NCBI RefSeq assembly: GCF_012027595.1
Contig: NZ_SNUR01000001.1
Location: forward strand, 558,001 to 622,000
DNA length: 64,000 nucleotides
Source: Thermococcus sp. Bubb.Bath
Lineage (GTDB): Archaea; Methanobacteriota_B; Thermococci; Thermococcales; Thermococcaceae
Direction: 5' to 3'
A program made the position numbers and the translations under genes. The notes beneath the pieces were generated by a model. That model was not told where the DNA came from, did not search any database, and saw only the letters and a program-made list of their open reading frames with translations. The stretch's first letter is position 1; the number at the start of each line of letters is the position of its first letter. This document shows positions 8,317 through 17,181 of this stretch, in pieces.

Positions 8317-9639
8317 ATGTTCGACGTTAACGAACTCATTCTGAAAAAGGCTAAGGAACTCGGCTTCGGTGACGTGGTCGTTCTCAGCCACGAGGGCAAC
8401 AGGAGGCAGGTTAGATTCGCGAACAACGAGATAACCGTTGCTAAAAACTGGCACGAGAGGAAGGTCGAGCTCTTCGTCGAAAAGGAGAAGAGAATAGCGA
8501 GTACGAGCATAACAGACCTGAGTGAGGAAAACATAGAAAGAACCCTCAAGACGCTCCTCTCGAACATGAAGGGCATGGCCCCGAAGGAGGATTACAACGG
8601 AATAGCGGAGGGGCCGTTTGAGTATAAAGAGATTCCTGAAACCTTTGATAAGGCGATAGTTGAGCTCGATGAGCCTAACGAGTACGTCGAGAGAGCCATC
8701 AACACGGCCCTTGAGGAAGGGTCTAAGAGAGTGGCCGGGGTTCTCTACACCGACCACGACAAGATATACCTCACCACTAGCAACGGCGTTGAGGCTTTCG
8801 ACGAGGGGGCTGGAATAGAGATAAGCGTTAGGGCCTTCATCGGAGATCTTGAGAGCGGTCACGGAACGAACTCCGTCAGGGTTCTCAAGAAATTTGATCC
8901 CGAATCGGCTGGAAGAAAAGCTGGAGAGATAGCCAGGCTCGCCCGGAACCCTGAGCAAGGACCGGAAGGAAAGTTCGATGTGGTCTTCGACCCCCTTGCC
9001 TTCGCCAACCTGTTGAGCTACATGAGCTTTATGACATCAGCCTATGCGGCGGAGGCCGGATTCAGCTTCCTCATTAACAAGCTTGGCCAGAAGGTTGCGA
9101 ACGAGATAGTGACTATCAAGGACGTCGGCAACATGCCCAACGGCTACGGCACGAGAAAGTTCGATGACGAGGGCGTCCCGACTAAGGAGACGACCATAAT
9201 CAAGAACGGAACCTTCAAGACGTTCCTCCTGAACACAAGCATGGCGAGGAAGTACAAGGTCGAAACAACCGCCAATGCCGGTTTGGTTATGCCCCACGCC
9301 TGGAACCTCGTCCTCGAGCCTGGAGACTACTCAAAGGAGGAGCTATTCAGCGAGGTGAAGAGGGGAATCTACATCACCAACGTGTGGTACACCCGCTTCC
9401 AGAACTACGTTGCGGGAGACTTCTCGACGATACCGAGGGATGGCATCTTCCTCGTTGAAAACGGCGAGCTGAAGCCGATAAGGAACATCCGTGTAAGTGA
9501 CAACCTCCAGAGAATTCTTGAAAACATCGTAGCCCTCGGAAAGGAGCTCCACCACATCCACTGGTGGGAAGTCAACACTCCGGTCTCGACGCCCTACGTG
9601 CTCGTTAAAGACGTCGGCATAACGAGGGCAACGAAGTGA
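8317..9639 (+). CDS. tldE: TldE/PmbA-like partner of TldD
   Basis: 440 residues, homologous to TldD but without the HExxxH zinc site; where TldD has it, this protein has AFANLLSYMSFMTSAYAAEAG. TldE is the inactive partner that closes the peptide chamber. The motif TNSVRVL (about residue 190) and the C-terminal LVKDVGITRATK fit the PmbA family. ATG 8317 follows GAGGTGGTGAAG. No precursor peptide gene is visible nearby, so general peptide turnover is more likely than maturation of one specific peptide. Confidence 0.93.
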   Translation: MFDVNELILKKAKELGFGDVVVLSHEGNRRQVRFANNEITVAKNWHERKVELFVEKEKRIASTSITDLSEENIERTLKTLLSNMKGMAPKEDYNGIAEGPFEYKEIPETFDKAIVELDEPNEYVERAINTALEEGSKRVAGVLYTDHDKIYLTTSNGVEAFDEGAGIEISVRAFIGDLESGHGTNSVRVLKKFDPESAGRKAGEIARLARNPEQGPEGKFDVVFDPLAFANLLSYMSFMTSAYAAEAGFSFLINKLGQKVANEIVTIKDVGNMPNGYGTRKFDDEGVPTKETTIIKNGTFKTFLLNTSMARKYKVETTANAGLVMPHAWNLVLEPGDYSKEELFSEVKRGIYITNVWYTRFQNYVAGDFSTIPRDGIFLVENGELKPIRNIRVSDNLQRILENIVALGKELHHIHWWEVNTPVSTPYVLVKDVGITRATK

Positions 9640-9654
9640 ATGCTTTTAAGTTAG

Positions 9655-9683
9655 TTTTTTCTCCCTTTGTTTCTTGTTCTTTG
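9655..9683 (+). terminator. T-rich terminator after tldE
   Basis: Two pyrimidine- and T-rich runs (TTTTTTCTCCC and CTTTGTTTCTTGTTCTTT) follow the stop codon within 45 bp, before the next promoter TATA box at 9706. Confidence 0.4.
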
Positions 9684-9705
9684 GGGAGCGTTGACACCTT
9701 ACAAT

Positions 9706-9712
9706 ATTTATA
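9706..9712 (+). promoter_or_regulatory. TATA box of the DUF835 membrane protein gene
   Basis: ATTTATA lies 48 bp before ATG 9760; transcription should begin near 9735. This argues against any start codon before that point. Confidence 0.5.
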
Positions 9713-9759
9713 ACGTGCGGTCCAATTTGACATGCTCTGAGATAGATACAGCAGGGAGA

Positions 9760-10839
9760 ATGGTGCTGGAGATATTGAATTTGATCGTGAGACTTCTTGT
9801 ATGGGGACTTGCCACGTATCGATGGTGGAAGCGAAGGGAAGACTTCATGTTCCTCCTCAGCCTTGCAATATGGGTAGATGTCCTTGCGGCACTATCCAAG
9901 AGGGCGGTTCTTGCCGACATTGGGCTAAAACCAAAGACAACTGCTCTGGCGCCATTGATGAGCATCCTTGCCATAATCGAAGGAGTTCTTTTAATAACCG
10001 CATCCCTGCTTGTCCTTGATCGGATTAAAGAGCTCTGGAGCCAGTTTGCACTCTTAACAAGTACCACCCTCGGGTCACTGTACGTTCTTATGGCGACTTT
10101 GCTCAGCGAATCCTCCAAAGTCATCTCCGCAGTTCCCGTGCCATTCCTAGGGATTAGCCTTATGTTTACGGGATACATTCTGCTCAGGAAAGATATTGAT
10201 TCAAAGAAAGTGGCCGCCCTCTTCCCTATAGGGATATTTCTGCTGGGCGGTATCAACATCACTTACCCCCTAACCGTTGACACTCCCCTGGCGAGATGCC
10301 TATACGGTATGGGAGCCCTTTTCAGGGGAATGATGCTCATAGGGATGCTAAACTATGCGTTCATGAGAGTGACACTGCCAGAGATGCCAATAATGGAATT
10401 TCCGACCGGCGCTTTCTATACCACTAACGGGAAGATATTCGAAAGACTCCTGTGGAAGATGCAGTCCAGCGGGAACGGGGTTTTTATTACACGGAAGTCT
10501 GTTCAGGAGTTCAAGCCAAAGTTCCCCGTGTTCTGGTCAACTATGGTAGCATCGGGCATGCTGGACGAAAATGTCGTGGCAGTTTCCCCTACTGACATAG
10601 GGATCCTCATCGACCGCATTAGGAGATACCTAGAGAAAGGCCATTCCCTCGTGGTGCTCGATGGTTTTGAATATCTGGTGCTGGAAAATGGCTTCGAGAG
10701 TGCCTTGAAGTTCCTGTTGTCCCTTAAGGACTCCGTCATATCAGGTGGGGGAACTCTCGTGGTGCTGCTTGAGCCAAGGGCACTCTCGAAGAAGCAACTG
10801 AGGATAATTCAGAGGGAGTTTGAAGAATTTAAGTTTTGA
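9760..10839 (+). CDS. Multi-pass membrane protein with C-terminal DUF835 domain
   Basis: 359 residues. About seven hydrophobic helices fill residues 5-225, followed by a cytoplasmic DUF835 domain (about 235-359) with ITRKSVQEF, DGFEYLVLENGFESALKFL and a final GTLVVLLEPRALSKKQLRIIQRE. DUF835 is an archaeal domain of unknown role, often attached to membrane or signalling modules. The frame is open back to 9667, but a TATA box at 9706 places transcription after those codons, so ATG 9760 is preferred although its ribosome site (GGGAGA) is weak. The 3' end overlaps the convergent oxidoreductase gene by 31 bp. Confidence 0.75.
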   Translation: MVLEILNLIVRLLVWGLATYRWWKRREDFMFLLSLAIWVDVLAALSKRAVLADIGLKPKTTALAPLMSILAIIEGVLLITASLLVLDRIKELWSQFALLTSTTLGSLYVLMATLLSESSKVISAVPVPFLGISLMFTGYILLRKDIDSKKVAALFPIGIFLLGGINITYPLTVDTPLARCLYGMGALFRGMMLIGMLNYAFMRVTLPEMPIMEFPTGAFYTTNGKIFERLLWKMQSSGNGVFITRKSVQEFKPKFPVFWSTMVASGMLDENVVAVSPTDIGILIDRIRRYLEKGHSLVVLDGFEYLVLENGFESALKFLLSLKDSVISGGGTLVVLLEPRALSKKQLRIIQREFEEFKF

Positions 10840-12752
10840 TTTAGTTTCCTAACGTCAACCCACGTTGAGTGGTAGGCAGATCCGTCTCCGTAGCCCTCAA
10901 CTATCTCGTCCGTAGTGAGAAAGTTCGCGTTCCAGCCAAGGAGCCTGACCCAGAACGCCTTGTAAAGGAGAACCACCCCCTTCGGAACGTCCTCGGTGAA
11001 CTTCACGGTAGTTTTTATTCTTCCGTTCTCGTTGAATACTTCTACTTTGTCACCGTCCCTTATCTCCCTCTCCTCAGCGTCTGCGGGGTTCATGTAGACG
11101 TGAGGATCAATTACCCCGTAAGTGTTGTGGTACTGGCTCGTTATCGTCATACGATAGGTAGGCGTCAGGAGCCTCAGCGGGTATCTCCACTCACGCTTTC
11201 TGTACTCGGGGAAAGGGGACAGACCGCGCTCAACTGCCCGCTGGGAGTAGAACTCTATCTTCCCGCTCGGCGTCTCGTATTTCCTCGGTTTTTCGGGTAC
11301 CTTTACGAAGCCCTTTCTTTTCAGCTCCTCCCAGCTCAGGCCGTTGAGTTCGAGGATTTTCTTTATTACTTCCTCATCGCTCTCATAGAGATGGGGGTTC
11401 TTAATGTCCAGAGCCTTTGCGAGTAGCCTCGTGACCTCACTATTGCTCTTTCCGTAAAGCTTCGCAACGGGCTCATTTAAGGCCACGTAGCGGTGGTAGT
11501 AGCTGTCGGCTATGTCGAGCCTCTCGAAGAAAGTGTTCGCCGGCAAAACAACGTCGGAGTAGAGCGCCGTATCCGTGAGGAAGATGTCATGGGTGACGAC
11601 GAAAACGTCGCCCTCTTCTAGGGTCTTCCTGAGCCGGTTCTGGTTCGGCAGGCTCGCCAGCGGATTGGAATTGTAGATGTAGAGGAACTTTATCTCCCCC
11701 TTCTCAATGTACTCTGCAAGCTTCATCTGGGGAATCCTCCTGGCGGGCTTCGTCCGTAGGAAGGCCCCCTCCGCATAGGACTTGTCTATCGTCTTCATGT
11801 CGTAAATGAAGCCGAAGCGGTGGCCAATGAGTGCTGGGAGGATAGCTATCGCCATAACCGCTTCCCCACCGGAAAGGGAGCGCTGGAAGCCGTAGCCGAT
11901 GTGGATTACTCCCCTCTTCTCGGCAAAGCCAAAGGCGAAGTCCTTGACCTCCTCCTTCGAAAGCCCTGTCTCTCTAACAACATAATTAAGCGATAGTGTT
12001 TTTACATAATTCTTGAATTCTTTAAAACCGTGAACGTTTTCCCTCACGAAGTCCCGGTCGTAGAGCTCGTTGTCGATGATAAGCTTCGCAACACCTAAAG
12101 CGAAAAGAACGTCGGTTTCAGGCCTTACCTGGAAGAAGCGGTGGGAGCGCTTTGCAGTTTCGGTTCTCACGGCATCAACGGTCCACATCTCAAGGCCGTA
12201 GCGCTTTGCTAGCATGAAACCATGAAGGTTGGTCCAGAAGGGGTTGACGCCCCAGTAGACGATCAGCTTTTTGTTTTTGAGCTTTTCCGGATCGAGGCCT
12301 ACCGCGGTTCCATAAATGTCTTTCAGCGCCTCCTGCCCGGCCCTGTCGCATATCCCGTGGTCGAGCATAGCTGTGTTGAGGTAGTGAAAGAGCCTCATGG
12401 GAAAGGCGTAGTTGACAATTCCCCTATCGCCCGCATACTGGTAGACCAGAACACTCTCGCTCCCGTGATTTTCTATGGTTTCCCTAAGCTTGCCCGCCAC
12501 GAGCCTTATCGCTTCCTCCCAGCTTGCCCCTCTGAATTCACCGCTTCCCCGCTCTCCTGTGAGTATCAAAGGGACTTTTAGCCGCTCGGGCGAGTGGAAC
12601 CACTTTGGGAGGAGCGCTCCCTTGGGGCAGAGAAAGCCGGCAGTTATTGGATGCTCTGGGTTCCCCCTAGTGACCAGCTTCCCGTCCTTAAGCTCGCTTA
12701 TCATCGAGCAAGTATCGTAGCAGTCCCGCATGCAAACGCTGAACTTGGGCAT
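10809..12752 (-). CDS. Molybdopterin-dependent oxidoreductase, catalytic subunit
   Basis: 647 residues. An N-terminal [4Fe-4S] motif, C-x3-C-x3-C (CMRDCYDTC, residues 6-14) with the fourth cysteine in LCPKGA, is followed by the molybdopterin-bis-guanine dinucleotide domains: WGVNPFWTNLHG, then TYRMTITSQYHNTYG near the C-terminal dinucleotide-binding barrel. The metal ligand may be the cysteine of GICDRAG. This is the COG0243 class (formate dehydrogenase, thiosulfate or polysulfide reductase relatives; tungsten is common in Thermococcales). No iron-sulfur or membrane subunit is adjacent, so partner and substrate are unknown. A 34-codon upstream extension is ignored because MPKFSVCMRDC is the family-like start. 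Confidence 0.88.
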   Translation of the reverse strand: MPKFSVCMRDCYDTCSMISELKDGKLVTRGNPEHPITAGFLCPKGALLPKWFHSPERLKVPLILTGERGSGEFRGASWEEAIRLVAGKLRETIENHGSESVLVYQYAGDRGIVNYAFPMRLFHYLNTAMLDHGICDRAGQEALKDIYGTAVGLDPEKLKNKKLIVYWGVNPFWTNLHGFMLAKRYGLEMWTVDAVRTETAKRSHRFFQVRPETDVLFALGVAKLIIDNELYDRDFVRENVHGFKEFKNYVKTLSLNYVVRETGLSKEEVKDFAFGFAEKRGVIHIGYGFQRSLSGGEAVMAIAILPALIGHRFGFIYDMKTIDKSYAEGAFLRTKPARRIPQMKLAEYIEKGEIKFLYIYNSNPLASLPNQNRLRKTLEEGDVFVVTHDIFLTDTALYSDVVLPANTFFERLDIADSYYHRYVALNEPVAKLYGKSNSEVTRLLAKALDIKNPHLYESDEEVIKKILELNGLSWEELKRKGFVKVPEKPRKYETPSGKIEFYSQRAVERGLSPFPEYRKREWRYPLRLLTPTYRMTITSQYHNTYGVIDPHVYMNPADAEEREIRDGDKVEVFNENGRIKTTVKFTEDVPKGVVLLYKAFWVRLLGWNANFLTTDEIVEGYGDGSAYHSTWVDVRKLNQNLNSSNSL

Positions 12753-12932
12753 AGTCGGGAATGAACATATTAGTTCAAATATTTTTTGCTCAGGCAACGT
12801 CGCTCGAATTTTCTCCAGATAACACAGGGTTTTGTGGGTATCATTTAAGTGCACCCATGATTAACGATGCGAAATGAAAACATTTATTAGGCAAAAATGC
12901 CCACCTTGGGCGATTGTCCAGGAGGTGATAAA

Positions 12933-13529
12933 ATGAAGAAGCCAATCGGAATCTTGATGGCTTTCTTTGTAGTGGCCACCTTTCTGCACCCGGTGGGCGC
13001 CATCGGAAGCCTCGGGGGAAGCAGCTACTACCACCCGTACCCCTACGGTCTCAAGCCGGGGGACATCGTTATCGGTCACAACCCCCTCAGCAGCATCATA
13101 ATCCCCGGCTACTGGACGCACACTGGAATGATAGCATACTACGATTACAACGCTGGAGACTGGGTTGTCGTTGAGGCCTGGGACGATCCGAGTGAGGTAA
13201 GGCTCGTTTACCTCTCGGACTTCCTCAAGAGGTACGACACCGTCGCAGTACTTCGCGTTAGGACGACGGATAGCATACGGCAGGCTGCCGTCAACTTCGC
13301 CCTCCAGCAGCTTGGAAAACCCTACGACTGGCACTGGTACACCAAACACGTCTACGGCAACTCCTACTACTGCTCAGAGCTCGTCTGGGCGGCTTATATG
13401 GCGGCCAGCGGCGGTACCGTTGACATAGATGCCAACCCAGGATGGACTCTTAAATATCTCGATGGTGTCGCCCCGCAGGAGATTTACGACGATAGTGACA
13501 CCTACGTGATATACTACGACTCGGCCTGA
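12933..13529 (+). CDS. Secreted YiiX/YebB-like papain-fold hydrolase
   Basis: 198 residues with a signal peptide (MKKPIGILMAFFVVATFLHPVGA, two pieces: KK then a hydrophobic core). The mature part begins with LKPGDIVIGHN and holds a histidine in YWTHTGMIAYY (about residue 70) and a cysteine in YYCSELVWAAY (about 152), the His/Cys pair of permuted NlpC/P60-like amidases (YiiX family). Such enzymes cleave amide or ester bonds; the substrate at this archaeal surface is unknown. The start ATG follows GGAGGTGATAAA. It stands alone between opposite-strand genes. Confidence 0.82.
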   Translation: MKKPIGILMAFFVVATFLHPVGAIGSLGGSSYYHPYPYGLKPGDIVIGHNPLSSIIIPGYWTHTGMIAYYDYNAGDWVVVEAWDDPSEVRLVYLSDFLKRYDTVAVLRVRTTDSIRQAAVNFALQQLGKPYDWHWYTKHVYGNSYYCSELVWAAYMAASGGTVDIDANPGWTLKYLDGVAPQEIYDDSDTYVIYYDSA

Positions 13530-13562
13530 AGGCCTCCTCTTCTTTCTTTTATCTAGGCCTCC

Positions 13563-14024
13563 TCACCCAAAGAGGCCGAGTGCGGGGCCAACGGTTATCG
13601 CCATGCTCAAAAGGCCACCGAGTATCAGGGCGGGAATGGATCTTCTTGCCTCGATTCCCAGGAGGTACGCCGCCAGGGCGCCGGTCCATATACCAGTCCC
13701 CGGGAGTGGAACGGCAACAAATATGAGGAGACCCCAGAACCCCCACTTCTCTACGTAGGGATGGGCCTTCTTTCTGACGCGCTCAACGTAGTATATGTAG
13801 AGACGCGCTACCTTCTTAAGGGGCGTCTTTTTGAGCCAGAGCATAACCCCGTCAATGTAGGGCAGGACCGGGGGAAGGACGAGCGAGAGCGTTATAACGC
13901 CAATTGAAGCGGCCAAGATTGTTCCCAAAAGGGGATAACCTCTGCCAATTCCGTAGACTATGGCATAGCGGCCCTCAAAGGTTGGGACGAGCGAGAGCAG
14001 GAATACCTCAAGGAGACCATTCAA
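13563..14024 (-). CDS. Small multidrug-export-like membrane protein (COG2426)
   Basis: 153 residues with about four membrane helices. The motif VPLPGTGIWTGALAAYLLGI (about residues 103-122) and the N-terminal PTFEGRYAIVYGIG identify the COG2426/PF06695 family, annotated as putative small multi-drug export proteins; real transport activity is not established. It is the last gene of a four-gene unit (regulator, small membrane protein, PAP2 phosphatase, this gene) and overlaps the PAP2 gene by 17 bp. Confidence 0.8.
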   Translation of the reverse strand: MNGLLEVFLLSLVPTFEGRYAIVYGIGRGYPLLGTILAASIGVITLSLVLPPVLPYIDGVMLWLKKTPLKKVARLYIYYVERVRKKAHPYVEKWGFWGLLIFVAVPLPGTGIWTGALAAYLLGIEARRSIPALILGGLLSMAITVGPALGLFG

Positions 14025-14667
14025 CGTCGAACACCCCCAGTTTAAGCGCGTTCACAATGGCACGGTAGTATGGGAGCCACCAATCCTCGGTCAGTACTAC
14101 CAACATTCCAACCCATGAGCCAAGGAGGAGGCTGAAGAGGACGTCACCAAACCAGTGAACGTGAAGGAGGAGCCTCGAGAGGGCTATCGAAACTGCCCAT
14201 CCCCCCCAGAGGGGCCAGAGTTTTTTCCAGCGTCTGCTGAGGAAATAGGCGAAGATTGATGCCTTCGCTGTATGGCCCGAGGGGAAGGAGAAGTAGTCGA
14301 GGTTCTTAACCCTTTCCAAGAGAGTCCATGAAACGGAGACCTCACCGGGCCTTGGGGTGGCGAAGGAGACCTTTAAGATGGCCACAAGCACCATCGAGAG
14401 GACGAAGCCCAGGGAGAGGTCAAGGGTGAAGCGGCTCATCCGCCCCCTCTTTTTGAAGTCCCAGGCGAAGAAGAACAGTATGTAGAGGAGGGAGGCGGTA
14501 AGGCTCGCCGTATCGGTGAGTAGGTTCACCAAAAAACCACCGTGGGGAAGTGTCGAGTTCACCCAAGAGTTGAGCCCGTTGAACAGACCCCCCCACTCCA
14601 TACCAAGCAATATCAGTAGGACTGCAGTTAGGCTCCAAAACTCCAGTTTGTGGGCGTGATTACTCAT
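14008..14667 (-). CDS. PAP2-family membrane phosphatase
   Basis: 219 residues and about six helices. The PAP2 phosphatase signature is complete: a K-x6-RP-like segment (KVSFATPRPGEV), PSGHTAKA (about residue 125) and SRLLLHVHWFGDV (about 165-177), whose histidines carry out phosphate-ester hydrolysis. In archaea such proteins recycle dolichyl or undecaprenyl-type pyrophosphate or dephosphorylate lipids. ATG 14667 is used; it overlaps the preceding gene by 8 bp and follows a GGAAGG run. It is part of the 15479-13563 operon. Confidence 0.86.
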   Translation of the reverse strand: MSNHAHKLEFWSLTAVLLILLGMEWGGLFNGLNSWVNSTLPHGGFLVNLLTDTASLTASLLYILFFFAWDFKKRGRMSRFTLDLSLGFVLSMVLVAILKVSFATPRPGEVSVSWTLLERVKNLDYFSFPSGHTAKASIFAYFLSRRWKKLWPLWGGWAVSIALSRLLLHVHWFGDVLFSLLLGSWVGMLVVLTEDWWLPYYRAIVNALKLGVFDVEWSP

Positions 14668-14944
14668 CCTTCCTTCCCTCCCTGATGGCAACCGCGACGA
14701 AGAACAGCGCTATTATCAGAAACTCCAGTGAGTTTGTGATGAGCTCAACCGTGTTCGTCTCCAGATTGGGAAACACTATGTCTATGTGCTCCGCGAACTC
14801 CTTCAACGCATAGAGCAGAAATGCGAGGGATACTATTAGGAACTTTCTAAGCCTCGTCCGCTGGTATGCAATCACCGATGCCCCCGTAAGAAGGAGCGAA
14901 AAGATGACAATGCCCAGGCTTAAAAGCTGGTCAATATCCAGCAT
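14660..14944 (-). CDS. Small three-helix membrane protein, unknown function
   Basis: 94 residues with three hydrophobic helices (about 8-30, 38-50, 70-88) separated by short charged loops (YQRTRLRKF, KEFAEHIDIV). The helix-loop pattern recalls small sensor-like membrane proteins found beside archaeal winged-helix regulators, but I do not recognise a named family. ATG 14944 follows GAGGGTGTTTAAA and starts 2 bp after the regulator stop; its end overlaps the PAP2 start, so it is translated with both. Confidence 0.7.
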   Translation of the reverse strand: MLDIDQLLSLGIVIFSLLLTGASVIAYQRTRLRKFLIVSLAFLLYALKEFAEHIDIVFPNLETNTVELITNSLEFLIIALFFVAVAIREGRKDE

Positions 14945-14945
14945 T

Positions 14946-15479
14946 TTAAACACCCTCCTCGAAGTCCATAAATATGTCCACTATCCTGTCGGCCCATCTC
15001 TCAAACAGGCTCGGATGATAGTTCTGGATCATTTTGATGAAGAGCTCAACGTCCCCCTTAAAGTAATATTTCACGAACTTCCCATCCTTAATGCTTCGAA
15101 CGAGACCCAGCTCATCAAGTTTGGCAATGTAGTAATTTACCGTGGGTGGGGAGAGCCCCAGCTCACTACAGAGCTCTTTTTGAGTTGCCCCCGGGTTTGC
15201 TATTATGTACATAATCATTCCCCTCACGTTCTCGCTGGAAAGCAGGGAGAGGACATCTTTTTCCCTCTCATTGAAGATGCCCTTCGGGAAGTAATGCTTC
15301 CTCAATCCACTCCTCTTCGAGGTTATCAAGCCCAGCTTTTTGAGCTTTTGAATGTGGTACTGGAGGTCCCCTTTAGCAAGACCCAACTGGCGGGATATCT
15401 CATTGAAGCTAAGGCCGGGATTCTCTCTGATGAAATTGAGGATAAGCTTCGTGCGTTCATTGAGCTCATCACTGCCCAT
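14946..15479 (-). CDS. Double winged-helix transcriptional regulator
   Basis: 177 residues with two consecutive winged-helix domains: residues 1-70 (LSFNEISRQLGLAKGDLQYH) and about 75-150 (TQKELCSELGLSPPTVNYYI). Both have ArsR/MarR-like recognition helices, followed by a short C-terminal helix. Such tandem regulators are common in archaea near membrane-protein genes. It heads an operon with a small membrane protein, a PAP2 phosphatase and a COG2426 protein, and probably controls them; the signal is unknown. Confidence 0.84.
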   Translation of the reverse strand: MGSDELNERTKLILNFIRENPGLSFNEISRQLGLAKGDLQYHIQKLKKLGLITSKRSGLRKHYFPKGIFNEREKDVLSLLSSENVRGMIMYIIANPGATQKELCSELGLSPPTVNYYIAKLDELGLVRSIKDGKFVKYYFKGDVELFIKMIQNYHPSLFERWADRIVDIFMDFEEGV

Positions 15480-15630
15480 CGTTACCTCGGATGTGTATGT
15501 TTGGGTTCTTAATTAATGTTTTGTGGTTCAGTTTTAGAAATGTTCTCGGAGTTTTATTCCGACCATGTCCAAAGCAGAGGACCCATATTTCAAAAATTGG
15601 ACTAATACTTCGAGAACTGAGCCAGAAAGG

Positions 15631-15638
15631 ATATATAA
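15631..15638 (+). promoter_or_regulatory. TATA box of the PepSY protein gene
   Basis: ATATATAA 49 bp before the GTG start at 15687; transcription would begin near 15658, leaving a leader with GGGGGTGAT. Confidence 0.5.
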
Positions 15639-15686
15639 TGGCTCATACACATAGTATACTGAAGAACCTGAAGGGGGTGATAAGCC

Positions 15687-16226
15687 GTGAAGATAGGAAG
15701 GTTCAACATCGGACTGAAAGTGGCCGCCCTCATGGCGGCACTGATAGTGACACTGAGCATCGGGGCATTTGCAATGGCGACGTCAATCGGATCAGCGAAT
15801 ACCAGCGGCAAGAACGTCCAAACACCGAGCTATACTGGGAGCATAAAAATTGCCCAGAATTCCAACCTGAGTGAAGATCAGGAGGCAAAGGCCCTCCAGA
15901 AGCTTGCAAAGATAACCCCAGAGCAGGCAAAGAGCGCAGCACTTACAAAGGTGAACGGAACCGTGGTCAAGGTGAGCCTTGAGGACGAGAACGGATACCT
16001 CGTGTACTCCGTGGAAGTTAAGACTTCGAGCGGTATCAATGACGTAAAGGTTGACGCCGGAAACGGAAAGGTGCTTCACATTGACAAGGGTGCCGAGAGG
16101 GAGAAGGAAAGCACTGGAGGCAACGAAGAGAAAGAACCCGGGAAAGAGCTTGAGAAGGGCGAATCCCGTGGTTCAGTGGACAACGACACCATAAACGAGG
16201 AAGTGCAACAGGGAGGTGAGAACTGA
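15687..16226 (+). CDS. Secreted PepSY-domain protein with acidic/basic tail
   Basis: 179 residues. A signal peptide or anchor covers residues 1-32 (VAALMAALIVTLSIGAFAMA). A PepSY domain follows at about 75-132: ITPEQAKSAALTKVNG, then ENGYLVYSVEVKT, then DVKVDAGNGKVLHID. The last 45 residues are almost only E, K, G, S, N and D and are likely disordered. PepSY domains often inhibit or chaperone secreted proteases; no protease is adjacent. The GTG start is supported by GGGGGTGAT 6 nt before it and a TATA box at 15631. Confidence 0.84.
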   Translation: MKIGRFNIGLKVAALMAALIVTLSIGAFAMATSIGSANTSGKNVQTPSYTGSIKIAQNSNLSEDQEAKALQKLAKITPEQAKSAALTKVNGTVVKVSLEDENGYLVYSVEVKTSSGINDVKVDAGNGKVLHIDKGAEREKESTGGNEEKEPGKELEKGESRGSVDNDTINEEVQQGGEN

Positions 16227-16302
16227 GAGTGCTCCATATTCTTATTTTACATTTTGAAAAGCGTACCATATATTTTTTAGGGATGAGAGCGATAGGGGAG
16301 TT

Positions 16303-17181
16303 GTGGGTATTATGGACATAGCCAGTTATATCTCCGTTATTAGGTCACTCGACGGCAGGGCCCTGGAGCTCATTGGGATAGCGGTGGCCACATACTACAT
16401 AAGCGTGTTCATCTATGCTCTTAGATGGAGGATAGTGCTCAGTGGAATGGGGAAGGACATCCCCCTAATGGAGCTGTTGAAGATCACTCTCTCCTCAATT
16501 TTCGTTAACAACGTAACACCCATGAGTCGCGGTGGCGGTGAAATTCTAAGGATCACGTGGGTTTCAAAGAAGCACAAGGTGCCCGTGGCCCTCTCAACCG
16601 CGAGCATAGTCTATGAAAGAATCTCAGAGGTAATACCGGTGCTTATACTCACCCTCCTGGGGATCTCCTACTTTGCAACGCATGTCGTGGCATTTGTAGT
16701 GCTTGGAGCGATCGCTGCGGTACTGCTGTGGCTTAAATGGGACAGAGTGGTGATGCTCTCGGTCAAGATCTTTAGGGTCAGCCTAAGGCAGGAGGACCTG
16801 ATCAGGATGCTTGAGCTCAAAAAGAAACCTGCTATAAGCCTGCTCACGGTTGGTCTGAGTTCGGCTGTGTGGCTTTTGGACGTTACCAGGCTGAAGCTCA
16901 TAGCAATGGCCTTCGGCTGGAACCCACCACTTGCGTTCCTTGCAATAGTTTCACTGGCCAATCTGCTCTTCGGTCTGATAGCATTCACACCGGGGGGAAT
17001 TGGAATAGTTGAGGGAGGACTTCTTGGGACCCTTACCTACTTCGGAATTCCCTCAACACTGGCCCTCTCGGTGACGTTGATTGAGAGGTTCATCTCGTAC
17101 GTGTCCAGCACTATAGTTGGGTTCATGACTTTGATAACTTCAGGGGGTGTCGAGGTGTGGAGAGCCTTAAGATCGCGTTAG
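16303..17181 (+). CDS. UPF0104/AglD-like flippase-type membrane protein
   Basis: 292 residues with about eight helices. Family marks of the lysylphosphatidylglycerol-synthase-like TM domain (UPF0104) are NNVTPMSRGGGEILRITWV (about 70-88) and FTPGGIGIVEGGLLGTLTYFG (about residue 230). These proteins are linked to polyprenol-sugar handling or lipid modification. It leads an operon with a GT4 glycosyltransferase and a polysaccharide deacetylase, with overlapping junctions. The start is uncertain: GTG 16303 has GGGGAG very close; ATG 16312, nine bases later, is possible. Confidence 0.82.
   Translation: MGIMDIASYISVIRSLDGRALELIGIAVATYYISVFIYALRWRIVLSGMGKDIPLMELLKITLSSIFVNNVTPMSRGGGEILRITWVSKKHKVPVALSTASIVYERISEVIPVLILTLLGISYFATHVVAFVVLGAIAAVLLWLKWDRVVMLSVKIFRVSLRQEDLIRMLELKKKPAISLLTVGLSSAVWLLDVTRLKLIAMAFGWNPPLAFLAIVSLANLLFGLIAFTPGGIGIVEGGLLGTLTYFGIPSTLALSVTLIERFISYVSSTIVGFMTLITSGGVEVWRALRSR

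Noticed and set aside
9667-9759. Longer N-terminus of the DUF835 protein from a TTG codon
   Set aside because: The TATA box at 9706 lies inside it, so it would not be transcribed from that promoter.
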